The position numbers and the translations under genes are program-made. The notes below the pieces were generated by a model that was not told where the DNA came from, ran no database searches, and saw only the letters and a program-made list of their open reading frames with translations. A DNA stretch of 64,000 nt from Fimbriimonadaceae bacterium (lineage in GTDB: Bacteria > Armatimonadota > UBA10988), in contig JADZEX010000068.1 in assembly GCA_020850355.1 (NCBI GenBank), positions 1 to 64,000 on the forward strand. Direction: 5' to 3'. Shown here one piece after another: positions 44,686-53,114 of the stretch; position 1 is the first letter of the stretch, and the number at the start of each line of letters is the position of its first letter.

Positions 44686-47600
44686 TCGACCAGCACAGGC
44701 ACCCGCAGTGGTGTGACGCCCTTCTCACTGAACCAGAAGGTGCCCGCAAAGAGCAGGTCCCACTCGAGATCGTAGCGCCCGGGCTGCGGCGGTGCTTCGA
44801 GCCAGGCGGCGATCTCGACGCTCTCACCCGGCTGCACCGCGCGCGGCAGCACCGAGCGGACCTGCTGTGGCGCGGTCACCTGGTCGCCCGCGGCGTTGTA
44901 CCAGCGGTAGCCCAGCACCACCGGCACCGTGCCGCCGGCCTCCCACGGAATCGTCCCGCCGTTCTGCAACCGCAGGTTGACCCGGTAGCGCTGCCCGGCG
45001 ACAAGCCGCGTCGGGGTATCGTGACTGAGGTAGGCCGCGCCGTAGATCACCTGCACGTCGACCGGCAGATCGAGCGTCGCCGCGCCGCGGGTGCTGAAGT
45101 AGTCGTAGCCGCCCTGATATAGGTCCCACTTGAGCATGTACCGCCCGGCTCGCTCCGGCGCCTGCACCCGCGCCGTCAGCCGCAGCCCGCGGCCCGGCTC
45201 GACGACTTGCCCCAGTTCGGTGAACAGCGGCGCCCGCGCCAGCTCCTCGCCGCTCGGCCGGACCCAATGGTAGCCCAGCTTGATGCCCTCGTTGCCGCTC
45301 GGCGCCCAGGCCATCGCACCGCTGTTGGTGAGCCGCAGTTCGACCGTGTAGAGCGACCCGACGACCATCTCGACCGGATGCTGCAACTGCTCCCACTTGA
45401 CGCTGTGGGTCGGCGAGCCGACCATCACCGGCACCTTCAACGGCAGGTTGCCGAGCTCCTGGAAGCGCCGGCCGCCGGTCTGCGTGAAGTCCCAGACGAG
45501 CGTGTACTCGCCCGGCGCGCCCGGCGCCTGGACCCGCCCGTTGAGCGCCGCGCTCTGCCCCGGCAGGACGTCATAGGGCAGCTCGGTCAGCAACTCATGG
45601 CTGCCAACCACGGCACCCTGGCGGTCGAGCCACTGGTAGCTCAACCGAATCGGCTGCGGCCCGTCGGCGCGCCACTTCAGGCTGCCGGCGTTGCGGGCCT
45701 GCAGGTTGACCGTCTGGATCTCGCCCGGGAACATCCGCCCCGGCGTGGTGTGATCGCCGAACTGCGCCCCGTAGGGCGAGGCCACGGTGACCTCCACACC
45801 GGCAGCCGGCGCGGCGCCGGAGCGCTCGCTGAAGGAGCCCCCGGAGTCTTTGAGGTCGAAGCTGAGCCGATAGTGGCCGTTCACCGCCGGCGCCTGCACC
45901 CGCGCCAGGAACGTCGTCTGCTGGCCGGGCGCGACGTTGGTCGGCAGCGGCGTGGTCTGCGGGTTGGCCTCGACCAGCCCGCCGCCGAGGTCTTGCCAGC
46001 GGCTGAACAACTGCACGGTGGTCGGTCCCGCTGCGGCGGCACCGGCCAGCCCGTTCCACGGCGCGGCTCCGGTGTTGGCAAGCTGCACCTCGACCGTGTA
46101 GATCTGTCCCGGCACCATCACCGTCGGCGGCGAGGGCACCTGGGCGGTGAAGGCGTAGGGCACCGTCACGGTGACCGGCAGCTCCAACGGGGTGGCGCCC
46201 AGTTCATGGAACCAGACCTGCCCGCCCTGCCGCAAGTCGAACCGCAGGGTGTAGGTCCCGCCGGCCGCCGGGGCCTGAATCCGCGCCTTCAGGGCGACGG
46301 CCCCCTCGGCGTCGACCTGCCGCGGCAGGTCGGCCCGCAGCCCCTCGGCGACGACCACCCGCCCATTGCGATCGAGCCACTGGTAGCTGCCATAGACGGC
46401 AAACTGCCCGTCGTTGCGCCAGCTCATCGTGCCGTTGTTGCGAACCTGCACCTCGGCCTCGACCAGCTCACCGGCGCTGAGCTGCAGCGGCAGCCCGTGA
46501 CGCTCCCAGACCACGCCGTACTGCCCGAAGACCGTCACCGGCACGGCGCTGACGCTGGTCTCGCCGGTCTCGGCGACGGCGGTCAGCCGCAGCGTGTAGG
46601 TCCCTTCCAGCCCGGCGGTCTTCCAGGTCGCCAACGATCCGTCGGCGGTGCCGGTGCCTTCGGCCACCAACTGCCACTGCCGCGGACTGGCTCCCTGCCC
46701 GGCCTCGAGCCGCCAACTGGCGATCGCCACGCCCTCCCCACCGACTCGCGCCTTGACCGTCACAGCGCCCCGCACGGAGCTGCCGCCGAGCGGTTCGAGC
46801 AGCGCGGCCTGCGGCCGACTCTCGGCCAGACTGGCGGCGAAGATGCTCTTGCGGTCGCCGGCGCTGGCTTCGTAGAGCAGCGTGCTGCCACCGCCGGCCC
46901 AGGCCGGCCAGGCGAGGCCGGTCAACAACGGGCTGACGGCGCTGGCGCTGTCGCGTTGCAGGTCGATCAGGTAGAGCCGGTCGCCGCCGGCTTCGGACTT
47001 GACGGCCGCGAGGTACCGGCCATCGGGGCTCCAGGCCGGCATCCGGCCACCTTCGAGGACCAGCTTGGCCTGGTCGGGGGCGTCGGGCGAAAAGACATAG
47101 ACCCCGTCGGCCTGACCGACGATGCGATAGGCCGCCAGGTTGCGACCGTCGGGGCTCCAGGCCGGCTCGTAGGTCAGGTCGGCGACCTTCTTGAGTCCGC
47201 TGCCATCGATTCCGATCAACCACAGTGCATCGCCGCCGAGGCGGTCGGAGACGAACGCCAGGCGCTCCCCGTCGGGGCTCCAGGCGGGCATCCAGTCGAG
47301 CGCCGGCTCGGTGGTCAGCGGCCGGTCGCTCTGGCCGTCGACACTGCTGATCCAGAGGTCAAAACTGCCGCTGGTGCCCTTGTTGGAGCTGTACACCACG
47401 TAATCGCCGCGCGGGCTGAAACGCGGGCCGGTGAACTGCACGTCGGCCCGCGTCTCGCGGGTCAGCGGCAACGGCTCGCCGCCGGCCAGCGGCAGCAGCC
47501 ACAAGTTCTCACTGCCGCCGCGGTCGCTGACGACCACCGCGCGGCTGCCGTCGGGCGCCACGGCCGGCTTCTGGGCCCGCCCCAGGTCGTCGCGCAGCAG

Positions 47601-47708
47601 ACGCGCTTCGCCCAGCGCCGGCGCCGCCACGACCACGCGTGAGGCCGCCACCAGAGCGATTCCGCAGACCAGCCAACGGGAGATGCGCTGCGTGTGCCGC
47701 CTGTCCAC
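44682..47708 (-). CDS. Secreted TolB-like beta-propeller protein with five NBR1/FW-like Ig domains
   Basis: A 1,008-residue exported protein opening the glycan operon. A signal peptide (about 1-28) is followed by PD40/TolB-type propeller repeats (about 40-300; RFSPRGDYVVYSS, AWSPDGERLAFVSD, AWSPDGRNLAAYR, AWSPDGRYLAAVK) and an Ig-like linker. Five repeats of about 120 residues (from about 397 to the end) then follow. Each repeat has a PGQ.Y.V.V...NTG...W core, a Y.W.D..G strand and an APG.YTL.WD.....F strand, matching the four-tryptophan (FW) Ig domain of NBR1. I start at GTG 47708: AAGGAG at 47717-47722 is 8 nt away, whereas it abuts the upstream GTG at 47717. It may sense or bind glycan or envelope partners; that is inference. 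Confidence 0.88.
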   Translation of the reverse strand: MDRRHTQRISRWLVCGIALVAASRVVVAAPALGEARLLRDDLGRAQKPAVAPDGSRAVVVSDRGGSENLWLLPLAGGEPLPLTRETRADVQFTGPRFSPRGDYVVYSSNKGTSGSFDLWISSVDGQSDRPLTTEPALDWMPAWSPDGERLAFVSDRLGGDALWLIGIDGSGLKKVADLTYEPAWSPDGRNLAAYRIVGQADGVYVFSPDAPDQAKLVLEGGRMPAWSPDGRYLAAVKSEAGGDRLYLIDLQRDSASAVSPLLTGLAWPAWAGGGSTLLYEASAGDRKSIFAASLAESRPQAALLEPLGGSSVRGAVTVKARVGGEGVAIASWRLEAGQGASPRQWQLVAEGTGTADGSLATWKTAGLEGTYTLRLTAVAETGETSVSAVPVTVFGQYGVVWERHGLPLQLSAGELVEAEVQVRNNGTMSWRNDGQFAVYGSYQWLDRNGRVVVAEGLRADLPRQVDAEGAVALKARIQAPAAGGTYTLRFDLRQGGQVWFHELGATPLELPVTVTVPYAFTAQVPSPPTVMVPGQIYTVEVQLANTGAAPWNGLAGAAAAGPTTVQLFSRWQDLGGGLVEANPQTTPLPTNVAPGQQTTFLARVQAPAVNGHYRLSFDLKDSGGSFSERSGAAPAAGVEVTVASPYGAQFGDHTTPGRMFPGEIQTVNLQARNAGSLKWRADGPQPIRLSYQWLDRQGAVVGSHELLTELPYDVLPGQSAALNGRVQAPGAPGEYTLVWDFTQTGGRRFQELGNLPLKVPVMVGSPTHSVKWEQLQHPVEMVVGSLYTVELRLTNSGAMAWAPSGNEGIKLGYHWVRPSGEELARAPLFTELGQVVEPGRGLRLTARVQAPERAGRYMLKWDLYQGGYDYFSTRGAATLDLPVDVQVIYGAAYLSHDTPTRLVAGQRYRVNLRLQNGGTIPWEAGGTVPVVLGYRWYNAAGDQVTAPQQVRSVLPRAVQPGESVEIAAWLEAPPQPGRYDLEWDLLFAGTFWFSEKGVTPLRVPVLVE

Positions 47709-47778
47709 AGGCCCCACTCCTTACTCGCGGCGGCGGCGTGCCCCACCGCTCCCGCCGCGGCTCCGTGGCGAGGCTTTC

Positions 47779-47808
47779 ATCATAGCATAGCGCAGTTCCT
47801 TTCGACAA
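47779..47808 (-). promoter_or_regulatory. Extended -10 promoter of the glycan operon
   Basis: On the minus strand, TTGTCG (47803-47808, 4/6) is spaced 18 nt from TATGAT (47779-47784, 5/6), preceded by TGC so that it forms an extended -10 (TGnTATGAT). The predicted transcript starts near 47772, leaving a leader of about 64 nt before GTG 47708. It lies in the 298-nt divergent gap shared with the porin genes. Confidence 0.6.
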
Positions 47809-47890
47809 CGGCGGCCACCGCCGAACTGTCGCCCGCCACGGGCCGGGAGGGGCCATGTCAGGTTCGTGTGAGCTAGAGGTTTCGATTCGG

Positions 47891-47919
47891 TTGACAGCGT
47901 GCTCAACTTCCGCCATGCT
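47891..47919 (+). promoter_or_regulatory. Candidate promoter of the first porin
   Basis: A perfect TTGACA (47891-47896) is followed after 17 nt by CATGCT (47914-47919, 3/6, keeping the key A2 and T6). A transcript would have a leader of about 80 nt to the TTG start at 48007. The weak -10 makes this moderate only. Confidence 0.4.
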
Positions 47920-48006
47920 GGAGCGTCCAAACTGCAGATGGCCCCGCCACCGAAGTGCGTGGGGCCGGGCCGGCGGGGGCACCTCGCTGGCTGAAAGGAG
48001 ACTGCG

Positions 48007-49179
48007 TTGCGCACGCATGCTTCGGGTCTGACCCGGCTGCTCTCCGGTGCGGCGCTCCTGCTGACCTGCGGCCTTAGCTGGGCGGATACAGGGACCACGC
48101 CCGTGCAGGCTGCCGGTGGCGGCGCGGCAGCGGAAGAGTACGTCAAGAAGTCGGACCTGGGATTCCAGTGGACCGGTGATGCGCGGCTGCGCATCGACGC
48201 GCGGGACCGTTCTGACATGACCGCCGACCCGCGGTTCCGGCTGCGCCTGCGCGCCGGCGCCAAGGGCGCCTTCGCCAACGGCAAGGGCGGCTGGGGCTTC
48301 CAGCTCGCCACCAACCCCGGCGATCCGGTCTCGAAGAACGTCACCCTCGGCGGTGGCGACGTCAACGGCGGTGGTGGGGTGATCGGGGTCGACCTGGCCT
48401 ACTTCACCTTCAAGCCGCACGCCGACGTGGCGTTGACGCTGGGCAAGATGGCCAACCCGTTCTGGACCGGGACCGGGATCTTCGATCCGGACCTGCATCC
48501 CGAAGGGGCGGCCGTGGCCTGGAGCCCGTTCCAGGGTGGTAAGGGCGACCTGCTCAAGAACATCACCCTCAAGGGCGGCCTCTTCGCGATCCGGGAGTTC
48601 GGGGCGCTGAGCGCCGATCCGTACAACGCCAGCGTGCAGTTGACCGGCGACATCGGCCCGGTCAGCACCGGCATCGGGCTCTACTACTACAGTGGCCTGA
48701 ACGCCGGTAACCCGTTCGGCGCGGCGGCTATCAACGGTGGCGCCCAGGCGGTCAACCAGCTCGTCGGCGGGGCTTTCCCGAGCGACAACATGGCGGTCGT
48801 CGCCGGGCGGGCCAGCTACCCGTTCCAGATCCGCAGCTTCCCGCTGACGATCCACGGCGAAGCGGCCTACAACACCGTCGAGAACACCCAGAACTTCATG
48901 TACGAAGTGGGCGTATCGATGCCGCAGATCTGGAAGGGCTCGGCCCGGCTGGTCTACCGCGACAGCGGCCAGTTCAGCGCCTTCAGCCCGTGGGCCGACA
49001 CCGAACTTGGTGAAGGCACCGGCTACCACTCCGGGATCATGGCGTCGTACACCCGGCCGCTCGTGAAGGGCGTCGACGTGACGGCCACCTACTACCACTA
49101 CGACCGCTTCCAGCCCATCTCGGGCGCGGCGGCGCGGACCACCAACCGCTTCCAGCTCGACCTCAGCACCAGCTTCTGA
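48007..49179 (+). CDS. Outer-membrane porin (putative porin family), copy 1
   Basis: A 390-residue beta-barrel protein. The signal peptide ends near SWA (about residue 26). A short Ala/Gly spacer (AAGGGAAAEEYV) follows, then amphipathic strands from FQWTGDARLR to the C-terminal aromatic FQLDLSTSF; a terminal Phe is typical for BAM-dependent barrels. Strand pairs include LGKMANPFW and GEAAYNTVENTQNFMYEVG. The start is TTG 48007, fixed by AAAGGAG (ending at 48000) 6 nt upstream and by exact conservation of the same leader in the second copy. It likely allows passive entry of small solutes; specificity is unknown. A strong terminator follows, so the two copies form separate units. Confidence 0.88.
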   Translation: MRTHASGLTRLLSGAALLLTCGLSWADTGTTPVQAAGGGAAAEEYVKKSDLGFQWTGDARLRIDARDRSDMTADPRFRLRLRAGAKGAFANGKGGWGFQLATNPGDPVSKNVTLGGGDVNGGGGVIGVDLAYFTFKPHADVALTLGKMANPFWTGTGIFDPDLHPEGAAVAWSPFQGGKGDLLKNITLKGGLFAIREFGALSADPYNASVQLTGDIGPVSTGIGLYYYSGLNAGNPFGAAAINGGAQAVNQLVGGAFPSDNMAVVAGRASYPFQIRSFPLTIHGEAAYNTVENTQNFMYEVGVSMPQIWKGSARLVYRDSGQFSAFSPWADTELGEGTGYHSGIMASYTRPLVKGVDVTATYYHYDRFQPISGAAARTTNRFQLDLSTSF

Positions 49180-49200
49180 GGCGGGCTCGAACCTTCTGCC

Positions 49201-49235
49201 AAGGGCCGGCGAGCGCGCTGCGCTCGCCGGCCCTT
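49201..49235 (+). terminator. Terminator between the two porins
   Basis: A perfect 16-bp stem (49201-49216 with 49220-49235) with a 3-nt GCT loop is followed by GTTTGTCGTCTT. It is the strongest hairpin seen in the window and should end the first porin transcript, implying that copy 2 has its own promoter in the following 110 nt. Confidence 0.85.
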
Positions 49236-49346
49236 GTTTGTCGTCTTAACGCAACGCGAGCGGTTTCTGTGCGCGTCTCTCATGTTGCCGTGCTATCACC
49301 AGTCGGTGACATGGTCGGCAATCTGGCCGGCCGAAAGGAGACTGCG

Positions 49347-50534
49347 TTGCACACGTCAGTGACGGGTCTGACCCGCCTGCTCTCCGGTGCGGCGCTCCTG
49401 CTGACTTGCGGCCTGAGCTGGGCGGATACAGGGACCACGCCCGTCCAGGCTGCTGGTGGTGGGGCGGCGGCTGAAGAGTACGTCAAGAAGTCGGACCTCG
49501 GTTTTCAGTGGACCGGTGATGCGCGCCTGCGGCTCGATACCCGCGACCGCACCACCGGCGGTCCGGCCGACCCGCGGTTCCGCGTGCGCCTGCGGGCCGG
49601 GGCCAAGGGGTCCTTTGCCGACGGCAAGGGCGGCTGGGGCTTCCAGCTCGCCACCAACGCCGCCGACCCGGTCTCGCGCAATACGACGCTCGGCGGCGGT
49701 GACGTCAACGGCACCGGCGGGATGCTCGGCATCGACTTGGCCTACATGACCTTCAAGCCGCACGCCGACGTCGAGCTGCGGCTGGGCAAGATGCAGAACC
49801 CGTTTGTCGCCAGCACCGCGATCTTCGACGGCGATTTGACGCCCGAAGGCGCGGCGGTGATCTGGTCGCCTTTCAAGGGCGGCGACGGCGATCTGATCAA
49901 GAAGGTCCAGTTCAAGGGCGGCCTGTACGCGGTGCGGGAGCTCGGTGGCTTCACCGGCGATCCGTACAGCGCCATGGCGCAGTTGACGGCGGACCTCGGT
50001 CCGGTCAGCACCGGCCTGTCGCTGTTCTACTTCGGCGGGCTCAACGCTGGGGTCAACGGCGCTCTGCCGATCCGCGCTGGCACGGCCGCGACGATGCTGC
50101 AGGCGGCGAACCAGCTCGTCGGCAACCGCTTCCTGTCCGACAACATGGCGATCGTCACCGGGCGGGCCAGCTACCCGTTCAGCATCCAGGACTTCCCGAT
50201 CACCGTCCACGGTGAGGCGGCCTACAACACCATCGAGAACTCCCAGAACTTCCTCTGGGAGCTCGGGTTGACCCTCCCGAAGCTGTTCTCGGGCAAGGGC
50301 GCGCTGGTCGTTCGCGATAGTGGGCAGTTCAGCTCCTTCAGCCCGTGGTCGGACTCCGACCTCGGCGAAGGCACCGGCTACCATGCCGGCGTGCTGGCGA
50401 CCTGGACCCGGCCGGTCCTCAAGAACGTCGACTTCACGGCCAGCTACTACCACTACGACCGCTTCCAGCCGTTCTCCGGCACTGGCCGCCGGACCACCCA
50501 TCGGCTGCAACTCGACCTCAGCGCCAAGTTCTGA
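49347..50534 (+). CDS. Outer-membrane porin (putative porin family), copy 2
   Basis: A 395-residue paralogue of the preceding porin with the same layout and a C-terminal LQLDLSAKF. I start at TTG 49347: the leader GAAAGGAGACTGCGTTGC is identical to that of copy 1 and gives a 6-nt ribosome-binding-site spacing. An open frame starting at GTG 49269 adds about 26 residues with no counterpart in copy 1 and would bury the signal peptide. The two proteins are nearly identical through the signal peptide and first strand, then differ in loops (for example DRTTGGPADPRF versus DRSDMTADPRF). Confidence 0.88.
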   Translation: MHTSVTGLTRLLSGAALLLTCGLSWADTGTTPVQAAGGGAAAEEYVKKSDLGFQWTGDARLRLDTRDRTTGGPADPRFRVRLRAGAKGSFADGKGGWGFQLATNAADPVSRNTTLGGGDVNGTGGMLGIDLAYMTFKPHADVELRLGKMQNPFVASTAIFDGDLTPEGAAVIWSPFKGGDGDLIKKVQFKGGLYAVRELGGFTGDPYSAMAQLTADLGPVSTGLSLFYFGGLNAGVNGALPIRAGTAATMLQAANQLVGNRFLSDNMAIVTGRASYPFSIQDFPITVHGEAAYNTIENSQNFLWELGLTLPKLFSGKGALVVRDSGQFSSFSPWSDSDLGEGTGYHAGVLATWTRPVLKNVDFTASYYHYDRFQPFSGTGRRTTHRLQLDLSAKF

Positions 50535-50557
50535 GTTCGCGGTCTGCAGTGTGCTCC

Positions 50558-50587
50558 GGTCGGCGCGCGGCTTGCCGCGCGCCGGCC
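50558..50587 (+). terminator. Terminator after the second porin
   Basis: A 14-bp GC-rich stem (50558-50571 with 50574-50587), with a single mismatch or G-T pair, is followed by TTGCTTTGG. It lies 23 nt after the porin stop codon. The short loop means the top pair probably opens. Confidence 0.7.
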
Positions 50588-50639
50588 TTGCTTTGGGACC
50601 GCCGCGCAGGTAAGCTGCCAGCCGTTGCCGGAGGTTGCC

Positions 50640-51587
50640 GTGACTGGCAAAGAGCGGATGCAGACGACCCTGCGCTTCGTTGAGCCCGACCGCCCCCCAC
50701 ATTTCGAGTCGATGTTCGAGCTGGAATGGGAGGCCTTTGGCCTGCGGTTCCCCGACCGCCGGGACTGGGCCACCTTCACGCCTCGCGAGCACGCCGCCGC
50801 GGTGGCGCAGTGCCTCACGGTGTACGAGCGGATCGTGCGGCAGTACCGCTGGGACGGGCTGCTGGTCTACTGGCCCTGGAGCGACCCGGCCGGCGTGGCG
50901 GCGGCGCGCGAGGCCTTCCCCGACCTGCTGGTCGGCGGCGTGGTCGGCGGCGCGCTGTGGTGCATCGACAGCATCCACGACTGGGAGCAGTTCGCCGTCG
51001 ACCTGGCCGAAGCCCCGGAGCGGCTGCACGCTGAGGCCGAGCGGCGCTGTCGGGCTGGGATCGAGCGCGTCACGCGACTGACCGCCGCTGGGGCGGAGTT
51101 CGTGCTGCTGCCGCACGACGTCGCCTTCAACACCGGGCCGTTTGTTTCGCCCGCCCAGTTCGGGGAGTTCGTGGCCCCCTACTGGCGGCGCCTGGTGGAG
51201 GCCGTGCAGGCCGGCGGGGCCTACGCCTTCATCCACAGCGACGGCCAGATAATGCCGATTCTGGACCACTTGCTGAGCCTCGGGGCCGACCTGCTGCACA
51301 GCCTTGACCCGATGGCCGGGGTGGACCTCGCGGCGGTCAAACGGCGCACCGCCGGGCGGCTGGCGCTGATGGGCAACGTGCAGTGCAATCTGCTGCAGGA
51401 CGGTCCACCCGAGGCGATTCGGGCCTCGGTCGAGTACGCCCTGGAGCATGGCACGCCCGGAGGGGGATACGTCTTCAGTTCGTCGAACACCATCTTCCCG
51501 GGCATGCCGTTGGCGAACTACGAGTGGATGCTGGCATGCCGCGACGAGTGGCTGGCGCGGCGCGCCAGGGGAGGTCCGAATGGCTGA
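50640..51587 (+). CDS. URO-D-family protein, corrinoid methyltransferase-like
   Basis: A 315-residue TIM-barrel protein of the uroporphyrinogen decarboxylase/MtaA-CmuA superfamily, starting RMQTTLRFVEPDRPPHFESM as many members do. At the site where corrinoid methyltransferases have a zinc-binding H-x-C-G motif it has HSDG, so Cys is replaced by Asp. It is too short for, and lacks the substrate Arg pattern of, true HemE. GTG 50640 is the start, with GGAGG 5 nt upstream; a TTG at 50625 is less well placed. It overlaps the next SDR gene by 8 nt. Together with two SDR enzymes it may serve a small-molecule demethylation or sugar-related pathway; the substrate is unknown. A weak TTGCTT-17-TAAGCT promoter (50588-50616) precedes it. 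Confidence 0.85.
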   Translation: MTGKERMQTTLRFVEPDRPPHFESMFELEWEAFGLRFPDRRDWATFTPREHAAAVAQCLTVYERIVRQYRWDGLLVYWPWSDPAGVAAAREAFPDLLVGGVVGGALWCIDSIHDWEQFAVDLAEAPERLHAEAERRCRAGIERVTRLTAAGAEFVLLPHDVAFNTGPFVSPAQFGEFVAPYWRRLVEAVQAGGAYAFIHSDGQIMPILDHLLSLGADLLHSLDPMAGVDLAAVKRRTAGRLALMGNVQCNLLQDGPPEAIRASVEYALEHGTPGGGYVFSSSNTIFPGMPLANYEWMLACRDEWLARRARGGPNG

Positions 51588-52335
51588 GCGAGTGGTCCTG
51601 ATCACCGGCGGCGCGCGGGGCATCGGCTACGGCATCGCCGAGTGCTTCGCGCGACAGGGCGAGCGGGTTGCGCTGGCCGACCTGAATCCCGCCGCCGCGG
51701 CGCAGTCGGCGGCCGCGCTGTTGCCGCTCGGCGCGCCCGACGCGGCCGGGTTCGCCGTCGACGTGGCCCACCGCGCCTCCGTCGAGGCCCTGCTGGCGGC
51801 CGTCAGCGAGCGTCTCGGGGCGGTCGACGTACTGGTCAACAACGCCGGCATCTGCCCGTTCGAGGAGGTCATGGCGATGACCCCGGAGACCTGGCAGCGG
51901 ACCCTCGATATCAACCTGACCGGCGCCTTCCACTGCACGCAAGTCGTCGGCCAGCAGATGATCGACCGCGGCCAGGGCGGTCGCGTGATCTGCATCACCT
52001 CGCTGGCCGAGAACGTCACCAGCTCGGCGCAGGTCGATTACGGCGCCAGCAAGGCCGGCTTGCGGATGACCACGGTCGGGTTCAGCATCGCCCTCGGCCG
52101 ACACGGCATCACCTGCAACGCCATCGCGCCGGGCATGATCTTGACCGACCTGACGCGCTGGCACTGGGAACAGCCGGAGCACGCCGCCTTCATCAAGCAG
52201 CGCGTGCCGGTCGGCCGGATCGGCACGCCGACCGACATCGGCCACGCCGCCGTCTTCCTGGCCTCGCCCGAGGCGGCCTACATCAACGGCATCACCCTGC
52301 GAGTCGACGGTGGGCACCAGGCCTGCTGCGTGTGA
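51580..52335 (+). CDS. SDR-family oxidoreductase, FabG-like
   Basis: A 251-residue classical short-chain dehydrogenase/reductase. Residues: cofactor motif TGGARGIG (9-16), NNAG (87-90), and catalytic Ser141, Tyr154 and Lys158. An Asp after the second strand (ALADLN, Asp34) suggests NAD rather than NADP. ATG 51580 overlaps the URO-D gene by 8 nt, with GGGGAGG 6 nt upstream. It probably oxidises or reduces a hydroxyl or keto group on the same substrate as its neighbours. Confidence 0.92.
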   Translation: MAERVVLITGGARGIGYGIAECFARQGERVALADLNPAAAAQSAAALLPLGAPDAAGFAVDVAHRASVEALLAAVSERLGAVDVLVNNAGICPFEEVMAMTPETWQRTLDINLTGAFHCTQVVGQQMIDRGQGGRVICITSLAENVTSSAQVDYGASKAGLRMTTVGFSIALGRHGITCNAIAPGMILTDLTRWHWEQPEHAAFIKQRVPVGRIGTPTDIGHAAVFLASPEAAYINGITLRVDGGHQACCV

Positions 52336-52342
52336 GGGCACC

Positions 52343-53107
52343 ATGATACCCATCGATCTGAGCGGCCACCTGGCGGTGGTGACGGGCGGCAGCGGCGAGC
52401 TGGGCCGCGCGATCTGCCGCACCCTGGCCCGCGCCGGCGCCGACGTGGCGGTGCAGTACCTGCACGGTGCCGACCGCGCGGCGGCGCTGGTCGCCGAGCT
52501 GCGCGAGCTGGGGGTCCGCAGTCTGGCGGTGCAGGCCGACATCACCGACGCCGCCGCGGTCAACGCGCTGCAGCAGGCGATCGCCGCGGCGCTGGGCGAC
52601 CCCGACATCTGCGTCAACAGCGCGGTGATCCAGTACGCTTGGACCAGTGTGCTGGAGCAGGACCCGGCCGACTACGAGGGCCAGTTCCGCAGTTGCGTGC
52701 TGCACAATGTGCTGATGGCGAAGGCCTTCTTGCCGGCGATGATTGCCCGCCGCTGGGGCCGCTTCATTGCGCTCAATACCGAGTGCGCGATGCAGTGCTG
52801 GCCAGCGCAGTCGGCCTATGCGGCGGGCAAGCGTGGCCTCGATGGGCTGTTGCGGGTCTTGGCGAAAGAGGTCGGCGAGCATCAAATCACCGTCAACCAG
52901 GTGGCGCCGGGCTGGATGATCAGCGAGACCCGCCCCGACCGCGACGACCCCTTCACGAATCGCTACCGCGAGCAGGTCCCGTTGCGCCGGCGGGGGCACG
53001 ATCAGGACATCGCCAACGCGGTGCTGTTCCTGGCCAGCGACCTGGCCGGCTTCATCACCGGCTGCCACCTGCCGGTCAGCGGCGGCAGCCAGATGCCCAC
53101 GATCTGA
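52343..53107 (+). CDS. SDR-family oxidoreductase with altered NNAG and catalytic Ser
   Basis: A 254-residue short-chain dehydrogenase. It has the cofactor motif TGGSGELG (14-21) and catalytic Tyr159 and Lys163, but the usual active-site Ser is Thr146 and the NNAG motif reads NSAV (92-95). Thr can replace Ser in some SDRs, so activity is possible. ATG 52343 follows the previous stop by 7 nt and has GAGGG upstream. It is not a close copy of the preceding SDR, so the two may catalyse successive steps. Confidence 0.88.
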   Translation: MIPIDLSGHLAVVTGGSGELGRAICRTLARAGADVAVQYLHGADRAAALVAELRELGVRSLAVQADITDAAAVNALQQAIAAALGDPDICVNSAVIQYAWTSVLEQDPADYEGQFRSCVLHNVLMAKAFLPAMIARRWGRFIALNTECAMQCWPAQSAYAAGKRGLDGLLRVLAKEVGEHQITVNQVAPGWMISETRPDRDDPFTNRYREQVPLRRRGHDQDIANAVLFLASDLAGFITGCHLPVSGGSQMPTI

Positions 53108-53114
53108 GGAGCCG

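Noticed and set aside
47709-48006. A small gene in the divergent gap before the porins
   Set aside because: No frame with a ribosome-binding site and coding-like composition; the stretch is explained by two promoters and leaders.
49269-49346. Longer start for the second porin at GTG 49269
   Set aside because: The extension is not conserved with copy 1 and lacks a well-spaced ribosome-binding site; the shared TTG start fits better.
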